Shown: in pieces, positions 22,010 through 33,517 of the stretch
How the letters are laid out: each line of letters opens with the position of its first letter
How positions within the stretch are numbered: position 1 is the stretch's first letter
NCBI GenBank assembly: GCA_019059635.1
Contig: JAGVRJ010000004.1
Location: forward strand, 1,674,001-1,738,000
DNA length: 64,000 bases
Direction of reading: 5' to 3'
Source: Proales similis
Taxonomy: Eukaryota; Rotifera; Eurotatoria; Ploima; Proalidae
Notes under the pieces: model-generated
Database searches by the model: none
Told to the model about the DNA's origin: nothing
Seen by the model: the letters and a program-made list of their open reading frames with translations, nothing else
Position numbers and translations under genes: made by a program

Positions 22010-22034
22010 TTTTTTTTTTTTTTTTTTTTTTTTA
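22010..22034 (-). repeat. 25-base homopolymer, poly(A) on the element strand
   Basis: An uninterrupted T run on the + strand, ending one base before the ATG of the small ORF. B1 has no equivalent because the region is deleted there. Confidence 0.9.
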
Positions 22035-22073
22035 AGATATCCTTAAATATTTGAATGGTTAAGTGAGTTTCTT

Positions 22074-23750
22074 TTAGTATTGGCCAAGCCTGTTTATGAG
22101 GTCCTGGGCCCGACTTCTCGGCTTTTCTATCAGCTCCAAGTCGTTCGTTCTCGGCTCCCGTCTGCATTTTGCGAGACGCTTGACTAAGATTGCTAAGAGC
22201 GCTATCATAATCATTCCCGTTCCAAGAACGAGCGCCGTTCTGTATCCTATTATTTTCTCGACGACCTCTGCGAAGTCTGCTGTGCTTTGGACTTCGTCGT
22301 CTACTAGCTGTTCTCTTATCTTTTCTGACAGCGTCTCTTTCACTCCCTCGTTCACGTCTTCTATATGTTTGACGAGCGAGTGTTTAAAGTCGTTGAGTTC
22401 TTTAAAATTATGCGACGCGTAATTAAATGACTCGCGTCCTTCCATCTTCGTCCTGATTATGTTGATTTTCCTTCCAACGTTCGAAAGCACTGTTCCATTC
22501 TTTACGTTAATGAAATTCATTTCGTCGCATCTCTTTGGTGTGCTTTTCTGAGTTATAAAATTCCCGTCTGTAAGCCAGCCTGTTTGGTTGGCCTTGCCGC
22601 TTTTAAAAGAGACAAATGCTTCTCTCGTGCAGAGTGAGTTGTTCAGGATCGTCACTTCTTTGGCGTCCGTGCATTCCGCTTTGAACATCTCTCCCGCTTC
22701 AGAGTAAACTACCCAGTCTTTAAGGATGTTTTCTATGAATCCATTAAAGCTGCTAGAAGTAAGGCGCAGTACAGTTTCTGCTAATCTGCACATTTCTTCT
22801 GACAGCGCCTGCCATCTTCTTCTGTTTCTTTCTTCCAGGTGGAATGTCGCTGCATCTATGCTCATTATTGTTAGTGTGTTAACCGAGTCTTGGTTTACGT
22901 GCGTCTCCATGTTTTTTGCTTCTGACTTGTTGACCACCACGACCCCTTCTGTCGAGTTCCATCCTTCGACGCCGCATGCGTTGATCTTCTGGGTTCTCCT
23001 GATGAGGTAGTCCTGGTCAATCCACAGGTCGTTGTATTGCTTCATCCTCCTTTCGGCTATTTTCGTGAAGCTGCAGTTCTTTATTATTTCCTTTTTCCAA
23101 ACGAACAGCCCTTCTTCTGTCTTGCAGAAGAGTCTATCCGCTCTGCAGTATGCGTTTCTTCCGAAATGGATCGGTTTATCCTTGTATTTGCCTTTGACCG
23201 ACGTCTTCCTAGTTCTGCAGTTGAGTTTTTTGAAGACTTTGGTTGTCCAGAGCTCGAAATCGACGCTTGGGTCTTCCTCGTAGCTACAGTACTCCTCGTC
23301 GCACTTCATCGCCTCTTTTCCGCATCTTCCAGCTATTATCAGGGACCAGCAATCCCCCTCTGTCGGTTCCATGACCACTTCGTTCCTGTATTTTTCCCAC
23401 TTGCCGAAAAACGGTTTGTAGGTGGTTATGGTGATCTCTGAAATCCTACAAAAGTAAGCGGTTCCGTCTACTTCATACATCCTTCTCTCCAGTAGTGCCA
23501 CGTCCGTTTCGAAGCCTCCGTGATCGCCTCCAATCTTCATGCAGTACTCCTCCTGGATGTTTATCACTTTATCCGTTATTTTGCAAGCTTTAAACTCTCC
23601 TTCTAGTGTTAGTGCTTTCGCCAGTGGTGCGAGTAACCATATCAGCAGTATTGCTGTGAGTCCTGTGTGAGTGTTTCCTCCCTTCACTTCTCTCACGAGT
23701 TTGATTGGGGTTATTTCCTCATCTATCGAATTGAAATATTCGTTGATCAT
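22074..23750 (-). CDS. envelope-like glycoprotein gene of B2
   Basis: About 558 residues if counted from the first Met after the chromodomain (23750), but the frame is open through pol, so no stop separates them. Features seen: a hydrophobic leader LTAILLIWLLAPLAKALT near residue 30-47; many cysteines; several N-glycosylation sites (NCS, NST, NKS, NNS, NQT, NGT); a basic RNRRR run in the middle that could be a furin-type cleavage site; a long C-terminal helix-forming region; and a membrane anchor (GMIMIALLAILVKRL) followed by a basic tail of about 35 residues. This layout is that of envelope proteins of insect-type endogenous retroviruses. No specific viral family is claimed. Splicing would probably be needed to make it separately from pol. 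Confidence 0.75.
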   Translation of the reverse strand: MINEYFNSIDEEITPIKLVREVKGGNTHTGLTAILLIWLLAPLAKALTLEGEFKACKITDKVINIQEEYCMKIGGDHGGFETDVALLERRMYEVDGTAYFCRISEITITTYKPFFGKWEKYRNEVVMEPTEGDCWSLIIAGRCGKEAMKCDEEYCSYEEDPSVDFELWTTKVFKKLNCRTRKTSVKGKYKDKPIHFGRNAYCRADRLFCKTEEGLFVWKKEIIKNCSFTKIAERRMKQYNDLWIDQDYLIRRTQKINACGVEGWNSTEGVVVVNKSEAKNMETHVNQDSVNTLTIMSIDAATFHLEERNRRRWQALSEEMCRLAETVLRLTSSSFNGFIENILKDWVVYSEAGEMFKAECTDAKEVTILNNSLCTREAFVSFKSGKANQTGWLTDGNFITQKSTPKRCDEMNFINVKNGTVLSNVGRKINIIRTKMEGRESFNYASHNFKELNDFKHSLVKHIEDVNEGVKETLSEKIREQLVDDEVQSTADFAEVVEKIIGYRTALVLGTGMIMIALLAILVKRLAKCRREPRTNDLELIEKPRSRAQDLINRLGQY

Positions 23751-26700
23751 GTCCTGATGTGTGAAGTCTTCCTCGTCTACCCATGAGTTATCTTCTTCTG
23801 GGTAGCCTTTCCATTTTACGAAGTACTGTGTCTTTCCTTTTCTCGTCCTATGCTTGAGAATCTTTTCGACTTCGAACAGTTCATCATCTTCCTCCTCGCT
23901 GACATGTTCTATCGCCACGAGCCTAGACCTTGGGTAAGTTCCCTTTAGCTCTTTTCCTTTCCTATTTTTGAGTTTATACACTCCTTTAGGTGTGACTTGT
24001 GTTATGGTGTATGGTCCGGTGTTCTTCGGTCTCAGTTTATTTCCTATTTTGTTGGACATTTGAGGCACCTTTATCATGACCTCTGTTCCGGCCGCGAGTT
24101 CTTCTGAGATTTTCGTGCATCTCGACTCCTGGTGTCTCTTTTGTCTCGCTTGCGCTTCTGCTATTTTCTCAATTGTTTTCGGAATTGTTTCTTCGTACCA
24201 TTCTCTTATTTCTTGGCTTCTTTGCCAGAGTTGTGCTTGGGTGTCTTGTGATTCCTCAATCGTCCAATCTTCGAGGCCGTTCGGTTTTCGCCCGAACATC
24301 AGTTCGTACGGCGTGTGTTGTGTCGTTGATTGTTTATTTATCCTGAACGCAAGGCAAACGGCGTCTATCGAGTCTATCCAGTTCGTTCCTTCACCCTCAG
24401 TTTGTTTAGCGAGTGCTTTGATAAACGACTGGTTGAATCTTTCTGTCAATCCGTTGGTCCTCGGGTGGTACGCTGAAGTCTTCTTGTGAACCACGCCAAA
24501 CTTCTTATTCACTTCGTTAATAATTTGGTTAACGAATTCGGTGCCTTGATCCGAGAGGATTTCCTTCTGTGGCCCGAACAGAGATATATATTTGAACAGA
24601 CAAGAGGCTATCTCTCCAGCTGCCTTGGATTTGATCGGCAGTACGAACGGGTATTTAGTGAGGTACTCTGTTATCACTAGGCACCCCTTATATCCGTCTC
24701 TTGTCGTTGGCAGTCCGAAAACGAGGTCCACTCCTATTCTGTCAAATATTCCTGTGACCTTTAGAGCTTGAGCGGCTTGTTCTTCTTTGGTGGCTTTAGA
24801 GAATCTCAGGCAAACGAGGCATCCATTGATTATTCTCTTGCATTGCATATACATCCCTTTCTACCAGTATTTTTCTTTGACCTTTTCGTATGTTTTTTCG
24901 AGTCCGAAGTGTCCGATCGCGTGCGTTTCTTTTACTATCCGTGTTCTGTCCTCTATCTTCGGCACTTCCCGCTTATACCCTTGGTCATCTTTCTTGATGT
25001 GGTATACCTTTTCGTTTTCCCAGGCATATGATTTTGCCTTTTGATTTATTCTATTTATTTGTTTCCTTTGGAGTCCTGGTGAGTGGCGTCCTGTCCTTAG
25101 TAGGTTTAGCAGGTTATCGTCCTCCCAGATGTCTACTTGCTTATTTTCTTCTTGATCTTCAGGCATCTCTAGTTCTTCCGTGAACATCACTTCTACCATT
25201 GCTCTGCTCACGTAGTCTGCATTGTCGTGCTTTTTCCCTGCTCTGTGAATGATCTGCATGTCGTATTGTTGCAGGACCAAGCTCCATCTTGCTAGCCTTC
25301 CCGTGGGTTCCTTTAATCCCATGAGCCATTTGAGCGCTGAGTGATCGGTTACCACTGTGAATGTGGTTCCGTAAAGGTAAACTCTGAAGTGATTTATGCC
25401 AGCTATTATAGCCAAGCATTCCTTTTCGGTTATTCCGTAGTTCTTCTCCCTGTCCTGGAGAAGTCTGGAGTAGTATCCTATGACGTACTCTCTTCCTTCG
25501 TCGTCCTTTTGCGACAAAATTGCTCCAAGTGCCAGTCCGCATGCATCCGTGTGCAGTATGAACGGCTTTTCGAAGTCTGGTTCCCTCAAGATAGGGTAAG
25601 AAGTCAGCGCTTCTTTGAGTTTTTTGAATGCATCTTCGCATTCGTCTGTCCATGTCCATTTGGTTTCCTTTTTAACCAAATTATAAAGTGGCGCTGAGAG
25701 TTCTGCGAAACCTTTTATGAATTTTCTGTAGTAGCCACACATTCCTAGGAATCTTTGAATGTCCTTGACCTTCCTTGGTCTCTTGCATTCGCTTATCGTT
25801 TCTATCTTTCTCTTATCCATCTTTATTTCTCCGTCACAAATTATGTAACCGAGTATGTTTATCTCGCTCACTATCCACTTGCATTTCTCCGGCGAGAGTT
25901 TCAAGTTCCACTCGCTTAGAACTTCTAGCACTTTCCTTATGTGTTCGAGGTGCTCTGCTAAGCTTTCCGAGTGAATGAATATGTCGTCTAGGTAGATCTC
26001 CACGAACTTTAAGTGTCCTAGCACCAATTTCATCACTCTATTGAAGATGCTTGGTGCGTTTTTGAGTCCGAAGGGCAACCTCGTGAATTCGTAGTGCCCG
26101 TCTGGTGTGGAGAATGCCGTGTATGGTATCGATTCCTCGTCTAGTTCTATTTGCCAGAAACCCGATTTTAGATCGAGTGAAGAAAAGAATCTCTTTTTTG
26201 CCATTCTGTCTCTTATGTCGTCCGGTCTCTGCTGTGGATATGGGTCTAACTGCATTTTTGCGTTTAGCTGTCTAAGGTCTTCTATGAACCTTGCGCTTCC
26301 ATTTGGTTTGATTTGTATGAAGATCGGGAGATCGTAGGGGCTTTTCGAGTCTCTAAAGATTTCCCGCTTCCTTCATCTTTTGAATCTCTTCTCTGAGCTT
26401 TTTGTTTTCGAACATTGATCGTCTGTATTGTGGCGCCCTTATTGGCGTGTTGTCCGTCAACTTAATATTTTGTTTTGGAACTCTACTTGGTTCCTTCAGG
26501 TCATTTATGTCCTTTGCAAACACTTTCTTGTTTTTGCTCCAGGATCTGTTTGAGTTTTTCTTGCGTGATTTCATCTAGGTGTTCGACTTCCCATTCTATC
26601 GACTTCACGCTTGTCGTCGACCAGCTTTCTTCTTGACTCTCCTCGTCTATTTCTGTTTCATCAAGTCTCCTTACCTCGTCTTCTTCGATGAGCCTAAGTG

Positions 26701-28372
26701 AGCCGTTGAGTTCGAATTCCACCTGTGGGAATTTTATCGTGTTATTTCCATGGTCCACGATCGCTTTTGTCGCTTCGTGCCAATCTTTTCCTAGCAGGGT
26801 CTCATTTGTTCTTAGTATCAGGCAGTCGAGCAATGTGCTCCTGCCAAATGCTGTTATCTTGACTTCTGCGCTGTGACTCGCTTCACATATGCTTCCATCG
26901 CCAAGTGAACATCTTGTTTTTATGTTTTTTAACTCGAGCTTTAATTCTTTTGCGAGGGCGTGTGGAATGACTGTTCTTCTAGCTCCTGGATCTATCATGC
27001 ATGTCACCACTTTTCCTCCTACCTCCGCTTGCACGTAGTTCACTTTCACCGTGTCCGGCGGGGTGTTATGTACCTCGTTTGTGGCCTTCAATTCCACTGA
27101 TTCTTTCTTTTTCTTTCCCTGAGGGGCTTGTCTGTCTTTGTTCGGTGCAGTTGCCTTCGGTCTTAGATCCGGATGAGCTATCCAGCAAGAAGCCTCTTTA
27201 TGGCCTGTTTTCTTGCAGTGCATGCAAACCGGTGTGTCCTCTTTCCTTTGTGGTTGAGGTTTCTTCTCCTGGGCTGGCATTGTGTTTTGCTTATAGTTCA
27301 TTTTTGCGTTTGCTTCGGCTTCTCTTGCTTTGAGAAACGCTTCTTGTAGATTCTTTGGTCTTTGAAGCTGTACGTAACCTCTTATGTAAGGTTTCAGCTT
27401 TCTTATGAATGACGTGGTTATCCATTCCTCGGATAACTGGCCTTTTAGGTTGATGGCAATTCTCCTAAATTCTTGGATGAAGTCCTGGAGTGAGCCCTTG
27501 TGACTCAGCTCTTCTAGTTTCGCGTGTATGTTTATTGTTTCGAACGTTTGGCCGAATTCGTCTATCATGAATTTTGAGAATTCGCTCCAGGTTATCTCTG
27601 CCTCGTCTCTCCCGTCAAAGTGCCACACGAAGGCTTTCCTCGCGTCGCCCGAGAGTTTAAGCGCAGCATTAATTGTCCATTCTCCTCTGTTGTACTCGTA
27701 GTACCTCATCGCTTTCTCTAACTTTTTTAGCCATTGTTCAACGTCTTCATCTTTGCCTCCGCTGAATCTGAAGTCTTCGGTATCTAGTGATATAATTTGT
27801 TTTAGTGGTGCCCTTTTCCTTACGGGTCTTTCGTCCACCGCTATTATTTCTTCTATCGTCTCCTCATTTCTTATCTCCTGCGAGGGTCCTCTTGCTATGT
27901 TTAGGATCGCTTCCAGCTTCCTCTCTATACCAATGAGTTTATCTTCCACGTCCTTCTTAGTTTGACTGTGGGCTTGTTCCATTTTCGTATTTGTTTTTTC
28001 AAACTTCTCATTTATGTTTTCTTGGAGTTGTTCCATCCTACGGTGGTTTTCCTCCGTTTTTTCTTCGAGTTTATTCTGGAGCTGCTCTAGTCTCTCCTTA
28101 TAAACTTGCATTCTTGTTTCGACTTCTATTTGGAAGTCTTCTTTCGCGAGCTGGGATGTACGGCTGGCTTCCAGTATCTTCTCCTCCAGTCTCTCGACCA
28201 TCTCTTGGAGTTCCTCTCCTCTTAGTTTGTCCAAGCTCTCCGTGAGCTTGGTTTGTTGGGCAACCATATCTTGCTTTAGCCCTTTAATAATTCCATCCAA
28301 TTTCTCCATCCCTTTGATGGCTGTATTTGCCAATTCAGCGGCTTCCATGCTCCTTGTCTGGGCCGAACTCAT
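23751..28372 (-). pseudogene. gag-pol of B2, broken by two frameshifts and a stop
   Basis: Same protein layout as B1: coiled coil, capsid, CCHC knuckle, DPG protease, RT, RNase H, zinc-binding and core integrase, GPY module, chromodomain. The RT box reads YLDDIFIHS where B1 has YIDD. Against B1 there is an extra T near 26531 (start of pol), an extra T near 26361, and a TAG at 24861-24863 replacing a tryptophan codon in the integrase zinc region (KYW then stop). Downstream of that stop the frame is open through integrase, chromodomain and envelope. These lesions are not shared with B1, so they arose after the two copies separated. Confidence 0.92.
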
Positions 28373-28417
28373 TTTTTCTTATTTCTTATGTCGGTTTATC
28401 TTAGCGCTGCTACCACT

Positions 28418-28775
28418 TGTTAGCCGAGAGAAAGTCGGTGTAGGATTTTACAATTTTATTTTCGATTTAACTAAGAATTGTAGAACTCGAGTCCTTCGCC
28501 GAAGCGGGACTCTATATAAAGTATTCCACCAAATAAATTTAAAACATTAACAATGATTTTAATTATTTAATTATTGAATCAAATGAATGGCAACAATGGT
28601 TGGGATGGGGAATCGGACTTAGGGAAAACATTAGCCGAGCACTGTGGCGAGGCCCAATGTCGACTCTATCTGGAATACATTAAATGATCGAGGGTGGACA
28701 ATAATAATGTGCGGATGGTGGGGTAATTACGAAATAACAAGAGCGACTTAGCTGTATAGGACTTGCTCCGTGACA
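28418..28775 (-). repeat. 5' LTR of B2
   Basis: 358 bp, identical by eye to the 3' LTR at 21184-21541. The primer-binding sequence TGGTAGCAGCGC lies two bases inside it on the - strand. Confidence 0.95.
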
Positions 28776-28788
28776 TATAGGCTTACGA

Positions 28789-28940
28789 TTATATAATTAA
28801 AATCATTGTTAGTGTTTTAAATAAATTTCATCGATATTGAAAATTTGGCCTCGCCCCTGCGAGGGGCTCGAGTTCTTACATTTTCTAGTTTGATCAAAAA
28901 TAAACCTAAAAAACCCCAACTCTTACTATCTCGGCTCACA
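28789..28940 (+). repeat. diverged LTR relic of the B family, + strand
   Basis: Read on the + strand it follows the second half of the B LTR: AATTAAAATCATTGTTAGTG, a GC-rich stem region (CCCCTGCGAGGGG), CTCGAGTTCTTACA, AAAATAAA and the end CTCGGCTCACA, where the intact LTR ends CTCGGCTAACA. It is in the same orientation as the envelope relic at 20370-21170, and together they flank B2. They probably are the 3' end of one older element split by the B2 insertion. Confidence 0.75.
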
Positions 28941-29064
28941 CATTCTCCTCTGTTGTTCTTGTTGTATTTCATTGCTTTCTGTAACTTTTTTAGCCACTAT
29001 TCGACTTTAGGTCTTTTCCTCTGCTAAACCTGGAGTCCTTTGTAGTCACTGTAACTGTGTAATG
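28941..29064 (-). pseudogene. diverged gag fragment of the B family, opposite strand
   Basis: The + strand text CATTCTCCTCTGTTGTTCTT and TTTTTTAGCCACTATTCGAC aligns with the antisense of B gag near 15100-15170. It therefore lies in - orientation directly against the + orientation LTR relic, a junction no single intact element has. A rearrangement or a second old insertion would explain it. Confidence 0.65.
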
Positions 29065-29306
29065 CTTTCCCCGAGACAGATTCAAAGTTTATGAATAACG
29101 TTATTTTCTTTTATTATTTCTTTTCTTCATAATTTTTTATTTTGAAGCACAGATGTCCAAATTGAATAAAAATCTGTTACATCCTTAATATTTGTTTCAT
29201 TTTTTATCTTCCATTAATATACGTACACACTCTTGCTCAAATGAAATTGCTTTTACCTAATTGAATTCGAAACCTAATTTTTCCAATTTTTACTAGATTT
29301 GATTAC

Positions 29307-31592
29307 ATGAGTGTTGAATTATTTGCTATGGCTGATTCAAGAATTAAGATATTTACAGCAAAATTGTCCAGTAATTTTCAATTGTTAATGCTCTGCGCTT
29401 TCATATTTACTGTCTTGTTTTGGTTGGTATCCAATGCCTTTCTCGTTATTTTTGTGAATGAGTACCAGTCAACAAGAATGCTCCAAGTACATGATAATTT
29501 TAATGCAATACACTATTTTGAAAACTTTAACCAATATTTATCTAAAAATTTATTACGAGATAATGGTTCAAGAGAAATTCCTCACATTAATAATCTGAAA
29601 TCGAATTTATCCTTTCTAGTCGAAATCGAGAGAAATAATACTTTTGATTCTTCTGTACAAACTAGCTCATCTATACGTTCAGTAAAAAATATAAGGTCAG
29701 AGATATATTTTACCGAAAATCTGCAAAATATTCCTGTAAACCCAAGTTATTGGCCTGGTGAAAATGGATCTCCAGTTAAAGTTGCACCAAAATTTCGATC
29801 TATGGCCAAGAGGAGATTTTCTGAGAATCAGTTTAATATCTTCGTCTCTGATATGATCGCCCTTAATCGTAGTCTCCCTGATTATCGCAATTCTAGGTAA
29901 TAAGTTTCAAATTTTTCTTTTATTTTTCCCTTCTTATTTTTTATTAGATGTCAAGTTGTAGAGTATCCAGTAGATCTTCCGGACACAAGCGTTGTAATCG
30001 TTTTTCATAATGAAGGCAATAGTACACTTTTGCGGGGCTTATTAAGCGTAGTCAACAACTCTCCAAGACATTATTTAAGAGAAATTATTCTAGTAGATGA
30101 TTATAGTGAAAATCGTGAATATCTTCAAAAGCCCCTAGAAAAATTTGTATCTTCTCTGCCTATTCCTGTAAAAATTCTACGAAATAGTGAGCGAATCGGA
30201 TTAATTCGATCACGTTTAAGGGGAGCTGCAGCTGCAAAAGGAAAAACGCTTACTTTTCTGGACGCCCATATCGAAACAACCCGCGGATGGCTAGCTCCGC
30301 TATTATTTGAAGTAAAAAAGAATAGGTATACCTTGAAATCAGTTTTTAAATTTTTCGAAATGTTTTCCTTTTTGTTTCCCAGGAATGTTGTAGTGTGCCC
30401 AATAATTGACATTATTTCCGATGAAAACTTTGGCTACATCAAGGGATCAGAAACAAGTATTGGAATATTTGATGAATCATTTACATTCAATTGGGGCAAA
30501 CTAAATTCAAAAGATAACCCTATAAAAAAAGACCCTTATACACCGTATCGTTCACCAACTATGGCCGGTGGTCTGTTTACTATCGATCGCGATTACTTTT
30601 ACGAAATTGGCTCCTATGACGAGGGGATGAATATATGGGGAGCAGAAAATCTTGAAATTTCGTTTAGAGTAAGCAAGCTTTAGATCAGTAAATCAAATTA
30701 AAGTACCAGCATTTATTTAGATTTGGATGTGTGGAGGAAAACTTCTATTTGTCCCTTGCAGTCATGTTGGCCACATTTTCCGAAAACGCTCACCATACAC
30801 ATTTCCGGGGGGAACTAACCAAATAATTGCTCATAACATAAAAAGGGTCATCGATGTCTGGACTGATGAGTATAAAGAATATTTTTATCAAATTTATGAT
30901 AATTTAAAAAACGTGGAGTCGGGAGACGTATATGAGCGTAAAGCGCTGAGACAGCGTCTTAAATGCAAAAACTTTCATTGGTATCTGGAAAATGTCTTCC
31001 CGAATTCTTTTTTACCTATGAATTACATGTACGTTGGAATAGTAAGTTTTCAATTGTTTAGCTTTAACACTTAAAGGCTTTTTTCATTGTGACGAAAGGT
31101 TTCGAATAAAGACACAGCGATGTGTCTGTGTAATTCACAAAATTATCTCCCTCATTCTGCCATAGCTTCTAAATGTCATGGAAAAGGTTCGCGAAGACTA
31201 AAATTGTAGCATATAAATGATTTTTTCATGATTTTAATAGGACATACGCAGCTTGTTGAGTATAGAAAAAACAATATCTTAAAAATAGGAAATTTATGTT
31301 TTGAATCTTCAAAAAATGCAAAAGAAGTTCTTTTGAATTATTGCAATGATCAGATCTATTTCCAAAGATGGATTCTTGAAAATAAGGTAAAAACCTGAAT
31401 AATATTTCAAGAAGAAAAAACCTTAATTTGATTTCGAAGTTATTGCGGAACGAAGAAAATGGTTTGTGCCTTTCTCTGAAAACACATTTGAACCATACTC
31501 TTGTATTAGATTCGTGTCAAAAAAATCATCCACTTCAGCAATGGAGTTTTGACACACCAATCATGGGAAAGATGCTGAACAAGGACAAATAA
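29307..31592 (+). CDS. polypeptide N-acetylgalactosaminyltransferase 1 of 2
   Basis: Seven exons: 29307-29896, 29948-30325, 30383-30668, 30721-31041, 31099-31186, 31241-31386, 31440-31592; phases close to 653 residues. It starts mucin-type O-glycosylation in the Golgi by moving GalNAc from UDP-GalNAc to Ser/Thr. Visible: a short cytosolic tail and a type II anchor (FQLLMLCAFIFTVLFWLVSN) near residues 29-50; a stem; the GT-A domain with [24 protein letters not shown], the metal-binding DxH in [23 protein letters not shown] and the WGAEN acceptor-site loop; then a C-terminal ricin-type lectin domain whose repeats contain CLC, CHGKG and LCFE. The stop overlaps an AATAAA. It is a paralogue of the gene at 33980. 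Which vertebrate GALNT it matches cannot be told by eye. Confidence 0.93.
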
Positions 31593-31727
31593 AACAGAGA
31601 ATTTAATTAAAATTTATTAAATTAGAATGCCAAATGAAGCTGGTTAATTTTTTTCTTTCAGGCCTGTTTTATGTTATCGAAGTATTTAAAATATATATTT
31701 TTTGTAATAAATCGTATGAACGAGACA

Positions 31728-33517
31728 TCAAGCTGTTTGGAGCTGTTCAGTTAATTGATCATCTCCAAAAGAGAAGTTAAGGGTGTTTTTATCTCTTCTG
31801 CGGTTAAGCGAATTCGATGTTGAAGTGACCCAGGGCTCTAGATTTTCTTTTGCTAAAAATAAAAATATCAGACCGGCTATCATTAGCACAGATCCAAAAA
31901 GAAGGAAGCACAACTGCCATTGGTGGTGGGTTTCATCACGAGTTATAAGGCTGGCTACCAGCGGAGCCAAGATTCCACTTAAACTGCTTATACTATTTGA
32001 AAACCCGACTAAAAGACCGCTGTAAGGCCCTGAAATATCAACAGCATTAAGCAGGTATCCGGATGAAAGATAGGCTCCAGGAAATGCTCCAGCAACTGCA
32101 AATAAAACAATAGTTTTCAAAGCGTTAGAACATTCGATAAAGCCGATTGAGGAATAAATTATAGCAGGAATAAACATTCCGACCGAATTGAAAACCTTTC
32201 TGCTTTGGATTCTGGTAAGAAAACCATTTTTTGTGACTAAGGTAGATATAACGCCACATACTAAAGCCATAAGCCACATGAGAACATACTCGCTGGCTTT
32301 GATATAAGAATTCAGTTCCAAGCTGAACTGGAATATCTCTGTTAAAAAAGCTGGAAAAACTGATAGTATGCCGTAGAGAGTGAAATCGGAAAGACAATTA
32401 GTTAATATAATTGCCCAAACACTTTGAGATTTCAGCATTTGGCCGAATGGCCATTCCCAAAAAGAGATCTGTCTAATAGCGTTATATTGGATTGAATTTT
32501 CGCTAAGGAAATTCTTTTCAGTGACTGAGATTTGAATACAACTGCTTGGATGACTCGCTGCCAATTTCAACCATGGAATTAGCCAAAGGAATCCAAGAAA
32601 ACCTGTTAACAATTTAAATTAATTTTTTAATAGCGCATGTAAAAGCCTTTGTGACCTGTAAGCAGAAAATTGAATTGCCAATAACCGGTTTCGCAGATTG
32701 GACCAGCAATAGCAGTCGATAAAATAATCCCAAAAGACATTCCTGCGGTTAAAAATGCTAGAAATATGCTTCGCTCAGAAGACGCACACCAATTATGTAT
32801 TAAAGGTAGAACGCTTGGATATAGAAAGCTCTGAGACAATCCGGTAAGAAATCTTAGTCCAACAACGGTAATCCAGCTAACTTCTGCCGCAAATGGTAGC
32901 ACAACAGTCGTTATAGATGATAGAATAACTGAAATAGCTAAACAGGATTTCGGGCTTATTTTCGTCGCTAGAAGAGCCGCAAAAACTTGGAAGCTGTTTA
33001 AATTTTAAGAATTTCACATCGCTTAGAGGTATTTAAATACTTATTACCAGTATCCCCAATAAAATGAACCAATAAGTATACTTCGTTCATGTTTATCCCA
33101 TATGAATGGACCTTCCTAAAGAACCATTCTAACTTGTTTAAAATTGCTCGTTAAAATATCACTCACTTGGAAAGTCTGTATTTGCTGAAAATATGAAACA
33201 GATACCGGACATTTTAAAGCAATCTTTTCTATATCATCCGGACTCTGAGTACTGCCCAGCAAATTTGAAGAATTAGATGTCACGATATTTTTTTTAACCA
33301 TGCACAAAACAGACATGTTCAGGATCTGTCTCTGGCTATACATAATCAGACTACCCAATGCTATTAATAAGCCTACTAATAGTCTATAAGAACCGCAAAG
33401 TCTTTCTAATAAAAACTTGTTTAACTGTTTGATTTTTTTTACTTGGAAGATTGATTTACTTTGACGATGAGTTTCATCCAAAGAGTCATGAATTATCATT
33501 GATTCAAACTTTGTCAT
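31728..33517 (-). CDS. sialin-type MFS transporter (SLC17-like)
   Basis: Four exons on the - strand: 33517-33167, 33115-33048, 32993-32656, 32602-31728; phases close to 543 residues. It is a major facilitator protein of the SLC17 (sialin, vesicular glutamate and phosphate transporter) type, expected in lysosomal, vesicle or plasma membranes and moving organic anions. Visible: a cytosolic N-terminus, TM1 with YSQRQILNMS, a long first luminal loop with N-glycosylation sites, IWDKHERSILIGSFYWGYW around TM2, a TGLSQSFLYPSVLPLIHNW block, and about ten more hydrophobic segments. TM1 normally has more Arg/Asn motifs, so the substrate cannot be guessed. It converges on GalNAc-transferase 1 with 135 bp between the stops and diverges from transferase 2. 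Confidence 0.88.

Larger units (their letters stand above)
21184..28775 (-). mobile_element. LTR retrotransposon B2 (chromodomain Ty3/gypsy with envelope-like gene)
   Basis: A full insertion on the - strand with 358-bp LTRs that look identical, TG...CA ends, and the target duplication TATA (21180-21183 and 28776-28779). Internal order is primer site, gag, protease, RT, RNase H, integrase with chromodomain, an envelope-like gene in the same frame, a 25-base poly(A) run, a small ORF, polypurine tract, LTR. The element is nearly identical to B1 over shared regions. It carries two one-base insertions and one stop codon in gag-pol, so this copy looks inactive despite its youth. Confidence 0.95.

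Noticed and set aside
21830-23760. B1 as a spliced form of B2, with the envelope as an intron
   Set aside because: The breakpoints lie in a 10-bp direct repeat and have no GT-AG ends on the element strand, so deletion between repeats explains it better.
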